Made by a program: the position numbers and the translations under genes | Part shown: piece by piece, positions 57,711 through 64,000 of the stretch | Layout: each line of letters begins with the position of its first letter | Numbering within the stretch: position 1 is the stretch's first letter | Notes under the pieces: generated by a model | Database searches by the model: none | What the model saw: the letters and a program-made list of their open reading frames with translations, nothing else | What the model was told of the DNA's origin: nothing | Assembly (NCBI GenBank): GCA_036172665.1 | Contig: CM069875.1 | Coordinates: forward strand, 23,653,806 to 23,717,805 | Direction of reading: 5' to 3' | Origin: Prosopocoilus inquinatus | Lineage: Eukaryota > Arthropoda > Insecta > Coleoptera > Lucanidae | DNA length: 64,000 bases

Positions 57711-60499
57711 ATGGAGCTCGTTTTACGTCATTCAAATCCTGCGTTCACACACCTATACAGCCTGTAATCAAATAAGTTTCACATATTAAAACTGTAAGTT
57801 CTTTATCACTTAAGAAAGTGATTTCTGCAAATATGAATTTTATTGGTGAAAAATTAAAGAAATTAAAACCCCCCCAGAGCCCGGAAACTTTTTGTTTGAA
57901 AACCTCTGACTGGCCGTGTATCAGTTTCTACAAGCGCATCATAAAACGTCGTAAAACAATAAAGCGTCATCGAACTGAAGGGCATTGGGTTAAAATCTTC
58001 GCTTATGTAATTACATAACGGAATAGAATTATAAATATCCATCGCGTTGCTTATTAAATTAATCAATTTTCTCAATTTTCACGTAATTGTTAATAGTTTT
58101 CTGCTCACAAAAATGTAATAATAAATAAAAATTAGAAATTCCATTTTCTAAAATTATTTCACCAATTCATATGTATTATCGTGTACTTTATTTGCTGGTC
58201 GTCAATAGACTGCATTGTTATTTCTTTATTGCGCAAAACGTTTAAGAATGTCTTCTTTCTGCATTTCGGAAAATCATTATTGAACGCAGTTATCGCTTTT
58301 ATTATTTTGTGGAACCAAAACAATAAAGCGTCATCGAACTCGAACTACGAAGAAACGTATTCGTTGATGGAAATAATTAACAAAGCAACAATCAATCAAA
58401 GCGACTAATATTTTTTTTAATCATTTTAATAAGCGAAATTAGCACTGTAAATCATGTGTACTATTGGTTTACAAAGACCAGGATATCAAGATCTAATTAT
58501 TGTCGATTATCTAATTAAACATATTTACTTCTGATCAATGCAAGCAGATTTAAATTGTTCTTCTTTAATAATGTTGCACACACGGGCTACGACCCAGAGG
58601 TTGTCGATTTGAACTGTCGTCTTTAATGGGTCGGTGATTCTATTTTATTGTGTTCCCATAAAGCGAAAAAAAAGCGAAAAAATGCGATCAAGCAATTGAC
58701 CTTGAATTTTGCTGGAATTTTGTTTTATAACGTTGTTTTTGTGCACGGCCGACCAAAAGTTCTCAAACAAAAGCGTCAATACTCCTCCACTAGGTAATTT
58801 TTTTATTTTTGAGCTAGACTTTTGGTAGTTGCAGCATTAATTCTCTTACATGATGAGGAACTTACGGTATTAATATGTGAAACTAATTTGATTACACCCT
58901 GTATATAGGGTATTTTTAAGCCTTCGAAGTGATGAGAAATTTCTGCACTTCAGATCGTAAAAAATAGGATGGATGTGGGTGCAATTTCCAAGAGTATAAT
59001 CAAATTCATTATCTTACCCACATATTTCAAATCCTTATGGCCTACACCTCTCCTTGGATTTATTTTATGTTTCGGGGTGAATGAGAATTATGAGATACAA
59101 GTTTCACCTATTGCTATTTTCTACAGTTCTTGAAACTGATGACAAGTTTCAAATTTAATCAGTCCCAATATTCGCTGCAGCCAATAAGCGGAAACCTTAT
59201 TTAATATCAGTGCTTAATCTTAACTAACTAATTCCTTCACTGCAGTGTTAGGTGGCTCGCCTTTTTGTCATTTTAAGTCAACTAACCCAATAAATAGTAC
59301 TTTTAGATTCCACAGAATTGCCAAATACTTGTAATCGTTAAACGATTTCAGACCTCTTTCAATTGGAAGAATAAATTATTCTTCGATAGTATACTTACAG
59401 CAACAAATTTAATTTCGCTGACCAGTTGAATGATGCCGATGGATACTAACTTACACCGCTTGGAAAAACATGTGAGCACTTATCTGTGCAGATAAAACTA
59501 ATCACTAAATCCGTATTTGACAACAGTTTTGAAATTTTCTGGAAACGCTCCTCTTAAATACAAAGTGCGTCATAACTAGAGGGATATATTCTAGGCGACA
59601 CGATATTGATAATACGAATCATTTAAAAAAGAGTTAGGAACAGTTTGTTCTACATAGTTTCAATAAGTTTCCCTTTCTCTACAATAATTGCTTTAGAGTG
59701 GATTACGAGTCTTGTGGAGAATGCAACAAAATATAGCTCGTGTAGGATAAAACTTTCCTCGGACGAGGATCGCCACAAAAGTATGATGTAAGTATTGCAT
59801 CACTATGTGGAGTTTCATCTTAGGGATAGTATATTTTCTATCGTATTGCTAAAGAAATAAACCCCAAAAATTTTGGTATACCATTCTGCGGCCGTTATAA
59901 AGAAAGAAGAAGAAAACAGAAATGCATTTAAATAACAGCATCCAAATATATTGTGGATAATAATTAGTTTTATCAACAGTGAATTTACCCTAAGGGTAAG
60001 TTCATAACGAAGGTGTGATGATAGGTGATAGTGGACATTTCGAATAGCTCTGATAATGAAAAACACGTATTCAAATGCTTGTATTCAAATCCGAGGTTCG
60101 AGTATAAACGCTCATATAAGCGATTGTAGCAAGAAGAAATAAGAGGGCTATTGTTCTGCGAGCAGAATCATTATCGTCATCTATCATCACAGGTTCTTTA
60201 TGAACTTACCCTAAGTTAGTAACTGAACTCTACAAAGATCAGTGTTTTGGTTTCCATTATGATTAGAGGATTGAGGAGCATTTTTAAGTGATGAGTCATT
60301 ACTTGGAAATGCATAAGTATGTACGCCTGACTAAAAATTTTACATCACCTAAAACACACTGAATCCGGGTCCTGATAATAACATTAACAAAATAACAACC
60401 TAATACTTAAAAATTCTAATATTCAGCGTGAATATAAAAGTACAAATTCATTCATAAATCTGCTCAGAAAGTATCCATTCTACTAAAAGAATGACCTAG

Positions 60500-60720
60500 A
60501 ATCTAAAATAGATATACTACATCTCTGTTCCGGGAATATAAAGCGGTTATATTGAAATCAATCATAGCGGTATTCAGTTCCAGTTTCGGTTTCGTTGGAC
60601 CTCCACGGAACGAGGCAACAACCTTCATACTATCGATTGCGTATTGGCCCGAAATAACCGCAACGTTACGTAAAAATATGTTACCTGTCCCATCCTGTTG
60701 CCACATTCGACCACGTACTT
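60500..60720. other. Non-repetitive, GC-richer block with open minus-strand frame
   Basis: The minus frame MWQQDGTGNIFLRNVAVISG continues open to 60503 with plausible composition (RGGPTKPKLELNTAMIDFN). No acceptor/donor pair that fits an exon was found. Candidate conserved non-coding element with an atcgatag word, or a short unrecognised exon. Confidence 0.2.
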
Positions 60721-61198
60721 AAGAAGTGTCCCAAAAGTTATGCAAAATGCCCCCTAAAGTTATCTTCATTGTTCTTATCTTCGTTCGTTTATTCGTTCAA
60801 GTTAAATAAAATATAAATTACACAACTTATAAAATAAAATTGCAAATGTCGTTCCATTCATTAAAAGTAGAAATGTCAAGGTAGAGAAACTATAAACAGA
60901 AAGTTTGAAACCATTAAAAGGGAGATACATTTTATTACAGAAGGCTTGTGTTATGAACAAACCTCGGCGAAATTAGGTTGGATGTCTCGTAAAATATACG
61001 AGCCCAGAATCATATCATATGGCCCAGTTAACGTTTTACAAATAATTTTGGTTATTATCCTTTTATGATGATTTTCAATTTTTCCAACAGTATTATAAAG
61101 AGTTTAAATATAAATAAACATAAACAATAATTAAGTAACATTAACTGAAAAATTAATGTAATGATTCATTTCATTTGGCCCAAGTGCAAGGGTTACCA

Positions 61199-62637
61199 TC
61201 ACCACTGCGTTACATCGTCTTTACTTTGTAAAACTGCTTGTATTCGCTTAGTCATTGCATTTGTTAAATTTTGGCACTGCTCGGGCGGGAATGAATTCCA
61301 GATTTGAGTTAATCTTTCTTTTGATTCAGGAATGGTTCTAGCTGGATTAGCTCGCAACTTCTTTTTCATCATATGCCAAAGGGTTCAGTAGGGGAGAGGT
61401 CGGGACTGTTAGGTGCCCAATTTAGTAATGGAATATTATGTTGTGACAACTATTCTTGAACTATTTTCTCTGTATGGCACGCAGCACCGTCCTGCTGGAA
61501 AATATTTTCATTTTCATCTGTCTTCAAATCTTTATTAATGGGATTAAACAGTCTCTAAGAATTTTTATGTACTTATCAGCATTGACAGTGTCTTCTACAA
61601 AGTGCAGTTTTCCAGTTCCTTGAGCTGACGTGCAACCCCGTATCATTAAGGAGGCATGAAATTTTACTTTTCGGCGTAAACAGTTGATAGTATGATATGT
61701 TTCATCTTTAGTTCTCAAAACCCTACTTCGGCTATCGCCTACACAAACCTCAAATCGTGACTCGTCACTCCATATTACACTATTCCATTGTGTCTGAGTC
61801 CAATTTGCATGTGTTTTCGCCAAAATCAATCTAATTTTTTTTTGTTTGTGTTAATAGTGGTTTTTCTTTTGCCTAATAGTTCAGTACTATTATAAAAGGT
61901 TCATCAGCTGAGCTAAAACACTTACCTTATGGAAGTTAAAGCCTAATTTTTTCATAGCTCTAAGAAATGTTGATCTTGAAAAATTTTTGCCCGTTGCTTT
62001 ATCCCATTCAACACTTAAAGCTTGATTCTCACTATCCTGCAAGCGCTCGGCAAATATTGTAACCTATGAATTCAATGCTTTTCCCGGGTTGCATTCTCAT
62101 TATGCGGGCACCGGCCCGGGAAAACACGCTGCTTGCACGAGGGGTTTCTTTTTAACAATATTTTCCGAATACGTACCGCACCGATTCTGCGTGTTGCAGA
62201 GTTTAGATTACAATTTAGATTATATGAAGTATGACATAAAAAATAAATAAAAATAAAAAAAATGATAAAACTTGAGCAAAAAGTTAATTGTTCATCCGAA
62301 ATGGATGAAAAATTAATAGATTGCAATATTTGCCGAGCACGTACCGGGCCCGTTCCGAACCCGTGCATTGCAAGTCGGTTGCACGATAGTGAGAATAAAG
62401 CTTAACTCACCACATACGACGATTTTGTTTTAAGATACGTCGTAAAACCATTAAATTTCTTGGTGTTATATTGGAAGTTCGCCCTAAATTCGGCTTCTCT
62501 TCTATCGATCCTGTTGTTCTAAACAATTTTACGATATTTCGCATTTGTTCAGCAATTGTCCCACAATAATATCCAGAATTTGATAAATTTTTAATAACTT
62601 TACGTAAATCATTAGATAAACTTCTACCACGTACCAT
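61199..62637 (-). pseudogene. Tc1-like DD34E transposase, broken
   Basis: Start MVRGRSLSNDLRKVIKNL (62637), paired-type HTH region to GRTSNITPRNLMVLRRIL; a nested element then interrupts it. It resumes ALSVEWDKATGKNFSRSTFL, RAMKKLGFNFHK, then ILAKTHANWTQTQWNSVIW with the first Asp in WSDESRFEV, then GKLHFVEDTVNADKYIKIL. After a frameshift comes FQQDGAACHTEKIV (second Asp), one stop codon, then NWAPNSPDLSPTE. The Glu lies 34 residues after the second Asp. A further frameshift precedes IPESKERLTQIWNSF and the end at VTQW. Insertion, at least two frameshifts and stops make it inactive. Confidence 0.88.
62024..62395. mobile_element. 372-bp TIR element nested in the Tc1 relic
   Basis: It splits the Tc1 coding region and is flanked by an 8-bp direct repeat taaagctt (62016-62023; 62396-62403). 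The ends gattctcactatcctgcaag and (reverse strand) ttctcactatcgtgcaaccg are imperfect inverted repeats that extend to ctcggcaaatattg. An 8-bp duplication suggests hAT-type transposition, though the termini are not the usual CAG type. GC-rich arms surround an AT-rich core. Confidence 0.75.
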
Positions 62638-62929
62638 TTTGGAACTTTAAATTCTCATATAAAATGATGCGCACGCTGTCAAAATTATATCATAAAAAGC
62701 AATTGTTTTATTTCAACCAAAGGCTATTAAGATTAAGATTAAGAAAATAAAATTTTACTCATTTGGGCCAAATGAAATGAATGGTTCTATTAATTTTTAA
62801 GGAGTATTAATGAGAAATATTTACTTTCGGGTTTTTAAAATAAAGTTATATGAAACGTTACTTGTTAAAACGTTACTGGGCCAAATGATATGATTCTGGG
62901 CTCCTACAAGGAACTACTCTTAGATTATA

Positions 62930-63040
62930 GAAGAGAGAGGATACTTTACTTCGTACGTAACACATGAGCGACCGCTGTTACCAGAAAAGACCGAATCAGC
63001 ATTGCAGCAACGCCTGAATTTCAGTGTTTTTGTTATAGAA
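62930..63040 (+). repeat. Second copy of the 2711-3150 repeat (partial)
   Basis: gagagaggatactttact, catgagcgaccgctgttacc, gaatttcagtgtttttgtta align with about 2740-2855. It carries only one unit of the tandem seen there. Confidence 0.6.
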
Positions 63041-63548
63041 CATTTTATACATTTTCTGTACCGTACAAACCAACAAAACCAATTATTTATGCTATTGGAA
63101 TTGAATCGCTATTATTTTGAAAACGAATTTACTAACCAATGTGAATTAGGATTTTTATAACTTGTTTTTGACCGTACTGCGTGCCCTGTAAATAGTTAAA
63201 TGTTGTTCTGGGATATCCCTTATAAAATAAGGAAGATCTTTTCAATTTTGTTGGCTAATTATTTTTTTTTTAACGTAGCAAATACATAAATTGACTGAAG
63301 TACCAGTGACATTGACTAAAGTACCAAGGAATTACCAGACTGGTTTGACCAACTAAAAAAATAAAAACATGTGCGTTCGTAGTCATACGTTACAAATCTT
63401 TGCTTGAAATAAACATTCCTTATGACACGGTAAACAAGATAAATGTCAGAATAGATTAGATAGTGGTGCAACTAGAAATCAAACCATTGGGTTGCAAAAT
63501 TCTCATCTAACGCTTTTTATTATTATGAGTTTTTTTTTAAAGAATTAC

Positions 63549-64000
63549 ACAGGGTGTTTCAAGGGGAAGGTTTAATATTTTAAGAGATGGTAGTATTTGC
63601 CATTTCGGGTAAAAAATTCATATAACCCAGAGTCCAATTCTTAATGGTTATGGAGATTTCCTGTTTAAATTTCTGCGGTTAGGAAACTGTAAATTGTGTT
63701 CTCAACATGCATTTCCATTACAAAACCAAACATAACGTAAACACAGATTAATGTCATAGCAGATGCGAAATTTACGAATTGAGACACCAGTTACCGAGGT
63801 GACTTGTTTGAAAATAATTAAATTCAAGTCGCTGTGGTAAAATGGTATTTCCGTTTACAAGTTTTGCATCTGCTTTGACATTAATCTGTGCCGTAAACAA
63901 ATACCAAAAACGTGCGACATTATTAAAAACATTTACTAGAGATATTTGTTAAGTATCAAACAGTGCCTTAGCACAACTTTCACATATCACAGAAAATGAA
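63549..64000 (+). mobile_element. Start of a mariner-like element and a small hairpin, cut by window end
   Basis: acagggtgtttcaaggggaa and gccatttcgggtaaaaaa resemble mariner-type left ends in arthropods. Further in, taaacacagattaatgtcat (63739) and its complement (63864-63897) form a hairpin with arms of about 35 nt. The right end is beyond the window. Confidence 0.45.

Larger units (their letters stand above)
60999..62904 (-). mobile_element. Tc1-type element (DD34E), decayed, with two-tier inverted repeats
   Basis: TA lies on both sides (60997-60998; 62905-62906). The outer ends gagcccagaatcatatcat are inverted at 62880-62904. A second inverted pair lies inside: ttcatttcatttggcccaa at about 61165-61183 and its complement at 62762-62782. 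The phrase atttggcccagt/aaat is common to outer and inner sites, an IR/DR layout as in Sleeping Beauty-type elements. Without the 372-bp nested insertion and one copy of its target repeat the element is about 1.53 kb, normal for Tc1. Confidence 0.88.

Noticed and set aside
1..64000. tRNA, rRNA or CRISPR features
   Set aside because: No tRNA-like A/B box cloverleaf, no rRNA words and no evenly spaced short repeats with unique spacers were noticed on either strand.

Overview
This is AT-rich insect nuclear DNA (beetle-like in texture, but the order cannot be fixed from sequence alone). Most of it is intron and transposon debris. One host gene is visible, on the plus strand. Its four internal coding exons (18339-18815, 18881-19027, 23751-23909, 52627-52737) join in frame through GT-AG introns of 65 bp, 4.7 kb and 28.7 kb. 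All splice phases are 1, and each exon length is a multiple of three. Short blocks (GNIPVGIAVARQR; LWQYP joined to APLPMEP; GFQLVRDPNSG) suggest an insect winged eye (wge)-type BAH-domain chromatin protein. The 5' end and the C-terminal BAH part lie outside the window. Moderately GC-rich, non-repetitive islands (1-480, 6050-6340, 14930-15560, 36340-36790, 48100-48360, 60500-60720) are candidate enhancers or unrecognised non-coding exons.

The introns are a dense transposon graveyard. There is one apparently intact Tc1/mariner element at 12717-14023 (TA target duplication, 26-bp perfect TIRs, open 350-aa DD37E transposase). A decayed DD34E Tc1 element at 60999-62904 has a 372-bp element nested inside it. 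There are several mariner/Tc1 relics (3826-4260, 16040-16902, 36915-38058, 45040-45345, 57330-57710), two non-LTR retrotransposon relics (990-2112, minus; 55700-57290, plus) and many foldback or MITE-type elements. One MITE family has four copies.

The most interesting system is ribozyme-bearing retroelement DNA. Two unrelated families of type I hammerhead ribozyme motif occur here. Family 1 is at 31042-31106 (+), 46102-46166 (-), 46237-46301 (+), with a decayed copy at 43973-44036 (-). Family 2 is at 39260-39302 (-), with decayed copies at 27450-27492 (-) and around 27643-27670 (+). Each has the CUGANGA and GAAA core, a closed stem II, a pairing stem I and a UH cleavage site. Each also has a fully self-complementary 8-nt stem III (ACAGCUGU or AUACGUAU), as expected for hammerheads that work as dimers. 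A GIY-YIG endonuclease fragment of a Penelope-like element lies at 21822-22190 (-). Penelope-like elements are known hammerhead carriers, so they are the likely source. Two family-1 ribozymes sit head to head in a perfect 129-bp inverted repeat at 46060-46343.

No tRNA, rRNA or CRISPR array was recognised.
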